From Multivorans sp965232105 (lineage in GTDB: Bacteria; Acidobacteriota; Thermoanaerobaculia; Multivoradales; Multivoraceae), in assembly GCA_965232105.1 (NCBI GenBank), contig OZ246956.1:4836001-4900000 (forward strand): DNA of 64,000 nt. The letters run 5' to 3'. Below the pieces are notes generated by a model that searched no databases, was not told where the DNA came from, and saw nothing but the letters and a program-made list of their open reading frames with translations. The position numbers and the translations under genes are program-made. Positions within the stretch are counted from its first letter, which is position 1, and every line of letters begins with the position of its first letter. Below are positions 37,675 to 46,445 of the stretch, one piece after another.

Positions 37675-38543
37675 TGCGCCGTGTCGTAGTCGAGCGTGAA
37701 GAGGGTTCGCTGGGTCGAGCGGATGCGCTTCGCCGCCAGTTCGGCATACGCGGGGTTCAGCTCGATGCCCGCGTACCTGCGGCGCTGTTGCGCGCAGACG
37801 ACGCCGACCGTGCCCGAACCAAAGAAGGGATCGAGCACCCAGTCTCCCGGAATGGACGCGGTGAGAATGCAGGGTTCGATCAATCTGGGAGGAAAAGTCG
37901 CGAAGTGGGCGCCGGCGAAGGGCTCCGTCGGTACGGACCAGACCGTCCGGCGGTTCCGACCCTTGACGCGGGCCTTGGAGGCGTCGTAGTGATAGCGAAG
38001 CGATTTCGTGAACAGGAACATGTACTCGTGAGATCGCGTCGGGCGATCCTTGACGCTCTCGGGCATGCAGTTGGGCTTCTCCCAGATGATGTCGCTGCGG
38101 AAGTACCAGCCCGCATCCCTTAACGCGAAAGCAACCATCCACGGAATCCCCACGAGGTCCTTCGGCTTCATGCCCTCAGGCGTCCGTGCCCTGTAGCTCA
38201 TCGCGCGAACAGGGTTCTTCTTGTCCGGCGCCCGCGTCGCGCGGTTACCGCTCGTGTAGCTGTCGCCCAGGTTGAGCCAGAGCGTGCCGTCGTCCCGAAG
38301 AACCCTCCGCACCTCGTCGAAGATAGCCGTCAGGCGCTTGATGTACACGGCCGGATCCGGCTCGGCGCCGATCTGGTTCTCTTCGGCATAGTCGCGAAGC
38401 CCCCAGTAAGGCGGGGACGTGACGCACGTCCGGAACCAGGAATCGGGAAGGGACGGCAGGACGGCCTCGGCCGCCCCTCGAAAGAGCGTGGAACGCTCCA
38501 AAGTGGCTGGATCGTCGGCTGGCGCTGCGGTGACCAAGTCCAC
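37671..38543 (-). CDS. DNA (cytosine-N4) methyltransferase, XcyI/Cfr9I type
   Basis: 290 residues with intact motifs in beta order: motif IV TSPPYWGLRDY (SPPY, residues 43-46), motifs on VRRVLRDDGTLWLNLGDSYT, DLVGIPWMVAFALRDAGWYF and motif I near the C-terminus, VLDPFFGSGTVGVVCAQQ. The SPPY form and the pairing with an XcyI-like endonuclease indicate N4-cytosine methylation, probably of CCCGGG as in XcyI and Cfr9I; the site itself is inferred from the family. The endonuclease start overlaps its stop. With the nuclease broken, this is now effectively an orphan methylase. Confidence 0.88.
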   Translation of the reverse strand: MDLVTAAPADDPATLERSTLFRGAAEAVLPSLPDSWFRTCVTSPPYWGLRDYAEENQIGAEPDPAVYIKRLTAIFDEVRRVLRDDGTLWLNLGDSYTSGNRATRAPDKKNPVRAMSYRARTPEGMKPKDLVGIPWMVAFALRDAGWYFRSDIIWEKPNCMPESVKDRPTRSHEYMFLFTKSLRYHYDASKARVKGRNRRTVWSVPTEPFAGAHFATFPPRLIEPCILTASIPGDWVLDPFFGSGTVGVVCAQQRRRYAGIELNPAYAELAAKRIRSTQRTLFTLDYDTAQ

Positions 38544-38573
38544 GGCCTGACTCTACTACCTGCCTCGGCGCAC

Positions 38574-40061
38574 CTAAGGTCGGAAGGGCCCGCCGATGCC
38601 CATCACGTCGCCGAGCACCGCCCAGAACTTCGACTTCCTCGCATTCTCCTTCCGAATGGCCGCGAAGTAGGCGTCGTGGTCCTCGAAGCCGCGGTAGTCG
38701 TCGATCTTCTCCGCGAGCCCGGCGCAGGCGAGCAAGCGCCTTGACGCGTGCCGATAGCGTGAGGAGCGAGCGTTCACCATCGCGAAGTCGATCATTGCCC
38801 GCAGGGCAAGGGTCGCGGCCAGTGGATGATCGGCTGCGAGCGCCGATGCGGCGGCGTTCAACACGTCGTAGTAGTCGCCGTTCAGTTCCCGCGCTCTTCG
38901 TATGACGACCGCGGCGGCTCGCGCGGGATCCGGCCATTCGAGCAGAAACTCCAGGGCGGCATGCAGGTCCTGGTAGCCGGCGACGTGGTTGAGCGCCTTC
39001 TCGGTAGCCGTCGCCGCGCCGGCTTCGTCCAACCGTTCAAGGCAAGCACGCAGGCACTTCTCGTCGAGCTTCTTCTCGAATGTCTCCCATCGCGCGACCT
39101 GGGCCTCCGCGTTTCGGCCCAAGGCTTCAAGCACGTCGATTCGAGTCTCGCGCCACTCTTCGTCAGGCGCCGGCCAGCCACCGTCCCGCACCAGCCGGGC
39201 GTCATCGAGGATACGAAGCGCCTCTTCCGGGCGGTCGGCCTCGAGCAGGCGTCGCGCGATCTCCGCCGCGAAGACCGGAATCCGCCGCTTCCGCTCGTCG
39301 TACTGCTCCATGAAGGCGTCCACATCGCCCTGGGCGTCGGCGATGTCCTCCAGGGCCTGGGGAATCGCCCGCTCGAACAATACAAGAGCGTCATCCTCAT
39401 CCGCTCTTCCGGGGGACCGGCCCCAAGGACCCGGTACGACGTTGCTTCGGCCCGCCCCCCGCGCGGCTGCCGACCTGCCGTCCCGAAGCACCAGCACTCT
39501 CAGTCGAAGGTGCTCAAGCCCCGCTTGCCCCAGAGCGGGCCCCAGTTCACCGATCAGTCCGTCGTAGTTGCCGAAGCCGTTCCTCCAGATCGCTTCGAAG
39601 GTCCTGTCGGCGAGCTTGACAGGGTCGGGGCAAGCGGCGGCGGCAACGCGACCGATGTCGGCGCGGGCCGACCGGAAGACCTCGCCAACCAGGCCGTAGC
39701 TGTCGTCGCAACGATCGAAGACCCGCTCGCCCAGCGTGATGAATCGCCACAGCAGCTCCAGGGCCAAGCCCGGATCCTGTTCGGTCACGTGCTTCTGAAT
39801 CGCCTCCCTCTGGACTTCCAAGTCATCCGCCAAGGTCGCGGCGTGGGAACGGGACACGAACTTCTTCGCACGGCTCAACGCCGCCAGACGCCTCCGTATC
39901 TCGGCCGCGGCCGCGTCGGGACCGTTTGCTGCCGCAAGCTCCAGGCGCAACTGACGCTTCGCCACGGCGTCGTGCGCGGTGGCCGCCGACAGGAGTTCCG
40001 CGAGCTTTCGAGCACCCAGCGTCTCCAGTGCCCTCGCATCGATCGTGTTCTTGGTCGCCAT
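38574..40061 (-). CDS. DUF6880-family protein (alpha-helical, function unknown)
   Basis: 495 residues. Begins MATKNTIDARALETLGARKL then AELLSAATAHDAVAKRQLRL and is helical throughout, with Ala/Leu/Arg-rich repeats resembling TPR or HEAT-like arrays (RRLLEADRPEEALRILDDAR, DLHAALEFLLEWPDPARAAA). The text resembles DUF6880 proteins. I see no catalytic motif, membrane span or signal peptide. Its place between an XcyI-type system and a DUF4143 ATPase, all on the minus strand, could mean a defence role or merely shared mobility. Confidence 0.6.
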   Translation of the reverse strand: MATKNTIDARALETLGARKLAELLSAATAHDAVAKRQLRLELAAANGPDAAAAEIRRRLAALSRAKKFVSRSHAATLADDLEVQREAIQKHVTEQDPGLALELLWRFITLGERVFDRCDDSYGLVGEVFRSARADIGRVAAAACPDPVKLADRTFEAIWRNGFGNYDGLIGELGPALGQAGLEHLRLRVLVLRDGRSAAARGAGRSNVVPGPWGRSPGRADEDDALVLFERAIPQALEDIADAQGDVDAFMEQYDERKRRIPVFAAEIARRLLEADRPEEALRILDDARLVRDGGWPAPDEEWRETRIDVLEALGRNAEAQVARWETFEKKLDEKCLRACLERLDEAGAATATEKALNHVAGYQDLHAALEFLLEWPDPARAAAVVIRRARELNGDYYDVLNAAASALAADHPLAATLALRAMIDFAMVNARSSRYRHASRRLLACAGLAEKIDDYRGFEDHDAYFAAIRKENARKSKFWAVLGDVMGIGGPFRP

Positions 40062-40087
40062 TGTTCTCCGATCGTCCAGTCCGCCGA

Positions 40088-41266
40088 CTACAAGTCCTCC
40101 AGCAGCCGTCCGGCGGCCACTGCTCGCACGTTCTCGATCATCGGGAACGAGCGGTCGCCAGCGTGGATCACCGTCAGTTCAGCGAGTTCCAGGTCGCGGA
40201 GCGCCGAGCGCATGGAGGGTGTTGTGCGCGGCGACGACGTCCGTTTGATCTCGTAGCCGACCCGGTGGTCGCCGCGGTCCACGAGCAGGTCGAGTTCGGC
40301 CCCGGTGTGGGCGCGCCAGAAGTAGACACGCTCTTCCGGTAGTTCCAGGAGCGTCAGCAACTGCTCGAGGATGAAGCCCTCCCAGGACGCGCCGCACTTC
40401 GGGTGGCGTTCGAGGGCGATCCGGTTGTCCACGGCCAGCAGGGTGTGAAGCAGACCGGGGTCCCGGATGTAGACCTTCGGCATCTTGACCTGACGCTTGC
40501 GGAGGTTCGCGTGCCAGGGCTGCAGTTGACGCACGACGAGAGCCGCCGTGAGCTGATCGAGATACCGGCGGACCGTGGTATCCGAGACGCCGAAGGAACG
40601 ACCGAAGTCCGAACCGTTCCAGGTCTGGCCGTGCCAGTGGGCCAGCATTCTCCAGAAGCGGCCCAGCGTGGGACCCGGGATCCGGCTTCCCAGGGCGGGC
40701 AGGTCACGCTGGAGAAAGGTGTTGACGAATTGACGGCGCCAGCGGTCGCTTTCTCCGTCGGACGCGGCGAGGAACGAGCGCGGAAAGCCACCCCGGAGCC
40801 AAAGCTCGTCCAGCTTGGCGATTCCCGTCTCAGCAAAGGAGAAACCGGGCAACAGGTAGTAGGCGATTCGACCGGCCAGGGTTTCCGACCCCTGCCGCAG
40901 CAGATGCGGCGAGGCGCTGCCGAGCACCAGGAACCGGGCCGGGAGTGGTCCCCGGTCGGCGAGGACACGAAGTACCGGGAAGAGTTCCGGGCGCAACTGG
41001 ATCTCGTCGAGGACGACAAGCCCCTGAAGACCCGAAAGTGCCAGCCTGGGTTCGTCCAGGCGGGCCAGGTCGTCGGGGTCCTCCAGATCGAAGCGATGGA
41101 CCGGTGTGGCATCTGGCGTAGCGACGGCCGCTATCTGCTTCGCGAGGGTGGTCTTCCCGACTTGGCGAGCGCCCAGGATGCCGACCACGGGGAACTGCTG
41201 GAGGAGGCTCCCGATCGCCTCGACATGCTGCTGTCGCTGGATGAACTCGGGGGACATGAGGCGCAT
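40088..41266 (-). CDS. AAA+ ATPase with DUF4143 domain (intact copy)
   Basis: 392 residues. AAA domain: Walker A GILGARQVGKTTLAKQIA (about 30-47), Walker B LQGLVVLDEIQLRPELFPVL, sensor segment RFLVLGSASPHLL. The DUF4143 half includes LDELWLRGGFPRSFLAASDG, TVRRYLDQLTAALVVRQLQP, LRKRQVKMPKVYIRDPGLLH and SWEGFILEQL. The C-terminal AHTGAELDLLVDRGDHRVGY followed by EIKR fits a PD-(D/E)XK-like end. These ATPases are widespread and variable; no cellular role is established. A truncated relative lies at 3814-4165 next to the CRISPR array. Confidence 0.9.
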   Translation of the reverse strand: MRLMSPEFIQRQQHVEAIGSLLQQFPVVGILGARQVGKTTLAKQIAAVATPDATPVHRFDLEDPDDLARLDEPRLALSGLQGLVVLDEIQLRPELFPVLRVLADRGPLPARFLVLGSASPHLLRQGSETLAGRIAYYLLPGFSFAETGIAKLDELWLRGGFPRSFLAASDGESDRWRRQFVNTFLQRDLPALGSRIPGPTLGRFWRMLAHWHGQTWNGSDFGRSFGVSDTTVRRYLDQLTAALVVRQLQPWHANLRKRQVKMPKVYIRDPGLLHTLLAVDNRIALERHPKCGASWEGFILEQLLTLLELPEERVYFWRAHTGAELDLLVDRGDHRVGYEIKRTSSPRTTPSMRSALRDLELAELTVIHAGDRSFPMIENVRAVAAGRLLEDL

Positions 41267-41417
41267 TCTACCGGGAAATCTCGGCGCCTTCCACCGAACT
41301 TTCCTCCTGCCTCCTCGAGATTGAGCGAACGCAATCCATGACCTCGCCGTCCCGCGGACCGAGAGTGCAAGGCTGGACGACAGTCGTATCGAGCGACCCG
41401 CAGAGCCTCAGCCTGAA

Positions 41418-41849
41418 TCAGCCAAGCCGGGAGTCAAGCCGGAACGGCCGTAACCTGCCCGGCTTCACTCGGTCGAAGTCCCGATGAAGCGGGTTGATGA
41501 CGACGTTGCGCTCCAGCGGGTTGACGACACTGGGAACAGCGACCGCCAGGTGGCGATCCAGGGCGGCTGCGCCGAGCCGCTGACTGTCCGGGTCGTCCGG
41601 TTCGACCTCCAGGTGAGCGATCGAACCGTCCGGGACGTTCAGATCGACAATCCGATAGGCCGGGTGATCCACTCCGAACGGCAGGCCGACCAGAATCTCC
41701 AACAGGGCGAGGGATGAGGTTTCGCTGCAGTAGACGGCCCGCATCCCCGGTGGGCTCCATCTGCCGCCTCTGCGGGCCGCGCCGCCACCGTCCAGGATCG
41801 TGGCCACGTCCGGAGCCCACTGCGTCCGGGCGAGTCGCCAGACCTTCAC
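41418..41849 (-). CDS. RES-domain toxin
   Basis: 143 residues beginning MKVWRLARTQWAPD. The family residues are visible: Arg in VWRLAR and GGRWSPPG, Glu in CSETSSLALLEILVGLPF, and Ser in AVPSVVNPLERNVVINP. RES toxins (MbcT, ParT, Xre-RES) act on NAD+ or transfer ADP-ribose, arresting growth. The partner antitoxin gene precedes it by 7 bp on the same strand, the normal order. 41267-41417 upstream of the neighbouring ATPase contains nothing recognisable. Confidence 0.9.
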   Translation of the reverse strand: MKVWRLARTQWAPDVATILDGGGAARRGGRWSPPGMRAVYCSETSSLALLEILVGLPFGVDHPAYRIVDLNVPDGSIAHLEVEPDDPDSQRLGAAALDRHLAVAVPSVVNPLERNVVINPLHRDFDRVKPGRLRPFRLDSRLG

Positions 41850-41856
41850 GCGAGCC

Positions 41857-42255
41857 TCACAGGGGGATGCCGTGGGCGAGCCGGTGGAGGACCGTCAGAA
41901 CCTCCTCCGCACCGACCTCCGTGTCGGAATGCTCCAGGGGCGTTTCGCCGGCCAACGCGGGATTGCGGCGCTTGAGCCAGCGGACCGCGCTGTCGTGGTT
42001 GTAGTCGAAGAACTCGAGCGCTGCGTTGTACACGCGGGCCAGCCGCGCCGCGCGGTCGCTCTCGTGCCGGGTGAGCCGGCCCTGCTTCAGCCGGCGGAGC
42101 ATGGTCTGGCGTGGAATGCCGACGACTGCAACGAGTTCCAGATCGGAGACCTGGAGCAGCCGCTTGAGCTCGGAGAGGATGCTGGCAGATGCTCCGCCCC
42201 GGATCTCCTCGAGATCGGGGATGCTGAGTGGTTGTGCGTGCCCCGGTCTGATCAT
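41857..42255 (-). CDS. Xre/MbcA/ParS-type antitoxin
   Basis: 132 residues. An N-terminal helix-turn-helix-like part (LSELKRLLQVSDLELVAVVG, IPRQTMLRRLKQGRLTRHES) is followed by the MbcA/ParS toxin-binding domain (RAARLARVYNAALEFFDYNH, AVRWLKRRNPALAGETPLEH and AEEVLTVLHRLAHG). It neutralises the RES toxin encoded 7 bp downstream and should repress the shared promoter, which lies in 42256-42363. The pair is complete and looks functional. Confidence 0.9.
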   Translation of the reverse strand: MIRPGHAQPLSIPDLEEIRGGASASILSELKRLLQVSDLELVAVVGIPRQTMLRRLKQGRLTRHESDRAARLARVYNAALEFFDYNHDSAVRWLKRRNPALAGETPLEHSDTEVGAEEVLTVLHRLAHGIPL

Positions 42256-42363
42256 GGCTCTCTCGTCTTCCCGGAACCCTGAAGTCCCATATGGTACAGG
42301 AGAGAGTACCAGGAAGGCCCGGTACCTTCCAGTTCGTGCTCGCCGCTTCGCGGCATCGCTCTT

Positions 42364-42460
42364 GATGCCGGCCGGGACCCGGATGGCGCGATCCCCGCCA
42401 CCCGCGAACCAGTCCGTGCGCCCGTCCGCGGGCGCATGGATCGCAGGCGGCGCACCCAGT
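42364..42460 (+). repeat. Long palindromic intergenic repeat, copy C
   Basis: 97 bp, starting GATGCCGGCCGGGACCCGGA and ending GCATGGATCGCAGGCGGCGC then ACCCAGT. Base for base it follows the minus-strand copy at 53249-53347, including CGCGAACCAGTCC in the centre. It contains nested inverted repeats, such as the GTGCGCCCG / CGGGCGCAT block. It ends five bases before the 6-phosphofructokinase stop codon. Confidence 0.8.
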
Positions 42461-42465
42461 GTTTG

Positions 42466-43548
42466 CTACTCGCCGAGGCAGATGCCGAGGTCGCGGGCGG
42501 TGGCGACGACGTCTGCTTCCAGGGGGACGCTCTTCATCCGGCTGACCGCGCGCTCGAGCGGCACTGCCCGCACGGTGGGCGGGTCGAGGGCGACCATCAC
42601 GCCAAACTTCCCTTCTTCGATCTGGCGGACGGCCGCAGCGCCGAAGCGCAGGGCGATCAAGCGGTCGTAGGGGATCGGCTGGCCGCCGCGCTGGAGGTGG
42701 CCGAGGGTGACGGTGCGGGTCTCCTTGCCGGTGCGTTCGTGAATCTCCGCCGCCACCCGCTCGGCGACACCGCCGAGCCGCTCGACCGGACCGCCTCCGA
42801 CGCTCTTCGACCAGGTGAAGTCGCCGCCGACCGGTCGCGCTCCCTCGGCCGCCACGACGACCGCGAAGTGTCGTCCCCGCCGCTCACGCGCCATGAGGTG
42901 ATCGCATACTTCGTCCATGTCGTACGGGATCTCGGGGATCAGGATGACCTGGGCCGTCGCCGCGACGCCCGCAAAGAGGGCGATCCAGCCCGCGTAGCGG
43001 CCCATCAGCTCGACGACGAAGATGCGGTCGTGCGCCTCGGCGGTCGAGTGCAGCCGCTCGATGGCCGCCGTCGCTACATCGACCGCGGTGTGGAAGCCGA
43101 AGGTCACGTTGGTGCCGGCAAGGTCGTTGTCGATCGTCTTCGGCACGCCGACGACCGGTACACCGAGTCCGTGCAGCTTGAGGGCAAGCCGCATGGAACC
43201 ATCGCCGCCGACCGCGACGAGCGCGTCCAGGCCGAGCCGATGGAAACCTGCGATCGCTTCCTCCGTGAGGTCCTCCACGACGACCGAGCCGTCCTCCTGC
43301 TCGACCCGGCGCTCGAAGGGGTTCGCGCCGCTGCGCGTGCCCAGGATCGTGCCGCCGAGATGGGTCGTGCCGCGCACCGCGTCACGGTCGAGGACGCGGA
43401 CCTGGCTTGGATCGAAGAATGCGCCGTAGCCGCGCAGCAGGCCGAAGACCTCCCAGCCGCGGCGAATGGAGGCCAGCGTGACGGCCCGGATCACCGCGTT
43501 GAGGCCAGGGGCGTCGCCGCCGCCGGTGCTGATGCCGATGCGCTTCAT
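42466..43548 (-). CDS. pfkA: 6-phosphofructokinase (group III type)
   Basis: 360 residues. GISTGGGDAPGLNAVIRAVT at the start, the ATP-site motif VAVGGDGSMRLA (G114-S118), the fructose-6-phosphate/catalytic motif VPKTIDNDLAGTN (P136-D142) and MGRYAGWIALFAGVA. The residue matching E. coli G104 is Gly (G117), as in ATP-dependent enzymes. The residue matching G124 is Lys (K137), as in PPi-dependent enzymes. This Gly/Lys combination is typical of the group III clade, most of which use ATP. It starts glycolysis by phosphorylating fructose 6-phosphate. Confidence 0.92.
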   Translation of the reverse strand: MKRIGISTGGGDAPGLNAVIRAVTLASIRRGWEVFGLLRGYGAFFDPSQVRVLDRDAVRGTTHLGGTILGTRSGANPFERRVEQEDGSVVVEDLTEEAIAGFHRLGLDALVAVGGDGSMRLALKLHGLGVPVVGVPKTIDNDLAGTNVTFGFHTAVDVATAAIERLHSTAEAHDRIFVVELMGRYAGWIALFAGVAATAQVILIPEIPYDMDEVCDHLMARERRGRHFAVVVAAEGARPVGGDFTWSKSVGGGPVERLGGVAERVAAEIHERTGKETRTVTLGHLQRGGQPIPYDRLIALRFGAAAVRQIEEGKFGVMVALDPPTVRAVPLERAVSRMKSVPLEADVVATARDLGICLGE

Positions 43549-43654
43549 CGAACTGTGGACATTCGCACAGTGACGCGGCTAGCGTCTACTGCTTGGCCGC
43601 ACTTCCCGACCAACGCCGACCGACACCCGCGTGGCGGCACAGTCCGCTTCAGCT

Positions 43655-44674
43655 TCAGTCCGGGTTCTCGAGCCGCTCGTACATCCGCCGGACCTCCGGG
43701 TCGGAAGGATTGCGGAAGCCGGTGTCCGACATGTCGATCGTCTCGATCGCCTCCTCGACGGAGACCCCGGACGCGTGCATCGCCGCAGTCCGCTCCCACA
43801 GAGCACGGTAGTAGTCCTGAGACTTCTCGATCGGACTCAGATCGGTCATCGGCGGCCCATGCCCGGGAACGACGATGTCGAAGTCGAGCGCCTTCAGGTT
43901 CTGAAGCGTCTGGGGCCAGTCGTCGACGTAGCCGTCGCCGAGGAACGACGGTCCACCGAACAGGATGTCGCCGGTGAAGACGAGCTTGTCCTGCGGGAAG
44001 TAGACGACGACGTCGCCGCCCGTGTGGGCGCGGCCCAGGAAGATGACCTGGATCTCGCGGCCGCCCCGGAACAGCGTCATCTTCTCGTTCATCGTCACGT
44101 CGGGCGGCAGCGGGACGATCTCGTCGAAGTCCGCGGCATGGGCGGCGAACATCGCGCGGTAAGCCTCGAGCCCTTCGCGCTCCTCGTCGTCCTCGGCCGC
44201 CTCGATCTCACCCGCGAGCCGCTCGAGCGTCGCCGCGTTCCCGGTCAGGCCACGCTGGTAGGTCGCCTCCTCGTGAGCGCCTGTCGCCATCTTCATCCGC
44301 GTGTACTCGTGGCCGATGATCGGAATGTCGGCGAACTCCTGGTTGCCGTGGGCGTGGTCCCAGTGGTAGTGGGAGTTGATCAACGCCGTGACGGGCTTGT
44401 CCGTGATCGCCGGAATCGAAGCGATCAGGTCCCGCGCCTTGGACGGCGTCACATGGGAATCCACGATGACGACGTCCTCGTCGTTGACGATGACGAGCGC
44501 GTTGCTGTTGAACACCTGCGCCGTGGTCTGGGTCAGCCAGATGCCGCCCCGGACCTCCATGAAGCGGTGGGTGTCCGTCGTCGTGGTCCATTCCTGCGCC
44601 CACAGCGAACCCGCCGCGAACACCGTGGCCGCGACGAGCGCGGGTCGAATCGTCAGTCGAAGAGCGTGTCTCAT
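43655..44674 (-). CDS. Exported MBL-fold metallo-hydrolase
   Basis: 339 residues with a signal peptide (LRLTIRPALVAATVFAAGSL then WAQ). The metallo-beta-lactamase fold shows NSHYHWDHAHGNQEF (H-x-H-x-D-H), later metal ligands in FLGRAHTGGDVVVYFP and FTGDILF, and a final VPGHGPPM. This is the subgroup of periplasmic class-B-like hydrolases often annotated as lactamase-like; true beta-lactamase activity cannot be assumed. It diverges from the S10 peptidase over 57 bp. Confidence 0.87.
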   Translation of the reverse strand: MRHALRLTIRPALVAATVFAAGSLWAQEWTTTTDTHRFMEVRGGIWLTQTTAQVFNSNALVIVNDEDVVIVDSHVTPSKARDLIASIPAITDKPVTALINSHYHWDHAHGNQEFADIPIIGHEYTRMKMATGAHEEATYQRGLTGNAATLERLAGEIEAAEDDEEREGLEAYRAMFAAHAADFDEIVPLPPDVTMNEKMTLFRGGREIQVIFLGRAHTGGDVVVYFPQDKLVFTGDILFGGPSFLGDGYVDDWPQTLQNLKALDFDIVVPGHGPPMTDLSPIEKSQDYYRALWERTAAMHASGVSVEEAIETIDMSDTGFRNPSDPEVRRMYERLENPD

Positions 44675-44731
44675 GGTCCTCCCTCTCGTCGTCCGCCAGT
44701 TTCCGGCGACGGTCTACAATACGCCAACCTG

Positions 44732-46309
44732 ATGGATTTCTCCGTCCTCCGGCTGCTCGCCGCAGCCAAACCGGCTCTTGCCCTGATCTGCGTCGCCGCC
44801 CTGGCCGCGACGGCCCAGGCGCGCGCGGAGGAAGGCGACGGCGCGTCGGCGGCCGCCAGGCCGCCCGCTCCGCCGGACCACTGGGAAACCAGCCACTCGA
44901 TCGAGGTCGGCGGCGAGACGGTCGAGTACGACGCCGTCGTCACCGGAATCCAGCTCGACAACGACGACGCCGCTCCGGCCGCACATCTCTGGTACACGGC
45001 GTACTTCCGGACGAACGGCGCGACACCGCAGCAGCGGCCCCTGGTGTTCTCCTACAACGGAGGCCCCGGCTCCGCGTCCTTCTGGCTGCACATGGGGATC
45101 ATGGGGCCGCGGCGCGTCGTAACCCCCGATGTCGGCCCGCAGGGAGCGCCGCCCTACCCCCTCGAGGACAACGCCTGGACCCTCCTCGACATCGCCGACA
45201 TCGTGATGGTCGATCCCGTAGGCACCGGCTTCAGCCGCACGCTGAGCGAGATTCCGGGCTCCGACTACTGGGGCATCGACGAGGACGCGAAGTCGCTTGC
45301 CCAGTTCATCCGGCGGTTCCTCAGCGCACACGACCGCTGGAACTCGCCCCGCTACCTGCTCGGCGAGAGCTACGGCACGACCCGCTCGGCGGTGCTCGCC
45401 GGCCACCTGCAGCGCGCGAACATCGACCTGAACGGCATCGTCCTGGTCTCCTCGGTCCTGCAGTTCAACACGATCCAGTTCGCACCCGGCGACGACCTTG
45501 CCTACATCGTCAACCTGCCGTCCTACACCGTCGCCGCCCGCTACCTGGACGCGCTGCCGGAGGGCGCCCCGGCGGATCTCGGGACCCTGATGGCCGAAGT
45601 CGAGGAATGGGCGCTCACCGAGTACGCCACCGCGCTGCTCCGCGGCAGCACGCTCGACGCGGACACCCGCGCCCGGGTGATCGACCGCCTGCACCGCTAC
45701 ACCGGGCTCTCGCGCGACTTTCTCGACAAGTCGGACCTGCGGGTGACGGCGCCGGCCTTCGAGGCCGAGCTGCTGCGCGACGAAGGGAAGATCGTCGGCC
45801 GCCTGGACGCCCGCTTCACCGGCCCGGCGGGAGACACGCTGGGCGCCCGGCCCTCCCACGATCCGCAGTCCACGGCGATCAGCTCGGCCTACACGTCCGC
45901 CTTCAACAGCTACCTGCGGGGCGAGCTCGGCTACGACGGCGACCGCGAGTACGTCCCGAGCGGCGCCGTCCGCGACTGGAACTGGGGGCGGGTGAGCGCG
46001 GGCCGCTTCTCGCGCGGCGACGGCACACCGAACGTCGCCCCCGACCTGGCCGCCGCCATGCGCCGGAATCCGGAGCTCGAAGTGCTCCTGATAAACGGTT
46101 TGTACGACTTGGCGACGCCCTACTTCGCCGCTGTCTGGACGCTGGACCACATGGGCCTGCCGCCGGAACTCAGGGCCAACATCCAGCGCGAGGACTTCGC
46201 CGCAGGGCACATGATGTACGTGGATCAGTCCCTGCTGCCGCAGTGGAAGGAAACGCTCGACGCCTTCATCCTGCGCACGTCGGGCAGCGCCGCGCGAGAT
46301 CCCGAGTAG
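44732..46309 (+). CDS. S10-family serine carboxypeptidase, exported
   Basis: 525 residues from ATG 44732. A signal peptide (ALALICVAALAATAQARAEE) leads to the carboxypeptidase fold: PLVFSYNGGPGSASFWLHMG (oxyanion/NGGPG), VDPVGTGFSRTLSEIPGSDY, the nucleophile motif YLLGESYGTTRSAV, Asp in INGLYDLATPY and catalytic His in FAAGHMMYVDQ. It removes C-terminal residues from peptides, probably in the periplasm. 46310-46445 downstream shows no feature apart from the likely promoter of the next gene. Confidence 0.92.
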   Translation: MDFSVLRLLAAAKPALALICVAALAATAQARAEEGDGASAAARPPAPPDHWETSHSIEVGGETVEYDAVVTGIQLDNDDAAPAAHLWYTAYFRTNGATPQQRPLVFSYNGGPGSASFWLHMGIMGPRRVVTPDVGPQGAPPYPLEDNAWTLLDIADIVMVDPVGTGFSRTLSEIPGSDYWGIDEDAKSLAQFIRRFLSAHDRWNSPRYLLGESYGTTRSAVLAGHLQRANIDLNGIVLVSSVLQFNTIQFAPGDDLAYIVNLPSYTVAARYLDALPEGAPADLGTLMAEVEEWALTEYATALLRGSTLDADTRARVIDRLHRYTGLSRDFLDKSDLRVTAPAFEAELLRDEGKIVGRLDARFTGPAGDTLGARPSHDPQSTAISSAYTSAFNSYLRGELGYDGDREYVPSGAVRDWNWGRVSAGRFSRGDGTPNVAPDLAAAMRRNPELEVLLINGLYDLATPYFAAVWTLDHMGLPPELRANIQREDFAAGHMMYVDQSLLPQWKETLDAFILRTSGSAARDPE

Positions 46310-46445
46310 CACTTGCCTCGCACCCCGAACCCCCTTGGCCGGCCCGGCGCCTGGGTCCATCCCGTCGCCGTCCGGGAATAGGCGGAACTGATACAGTGTT
46401 ACAAGTTCGTAGAGCACGGAGCCTCCAGCCACTACCGCATCCGCC

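Noticed and set aside
36707..42255. Prophage or integrative element
   Set aside because: No integrase, structural phage genes, tRNA or attachment-site duplication is visible; only defence-type genes are present.
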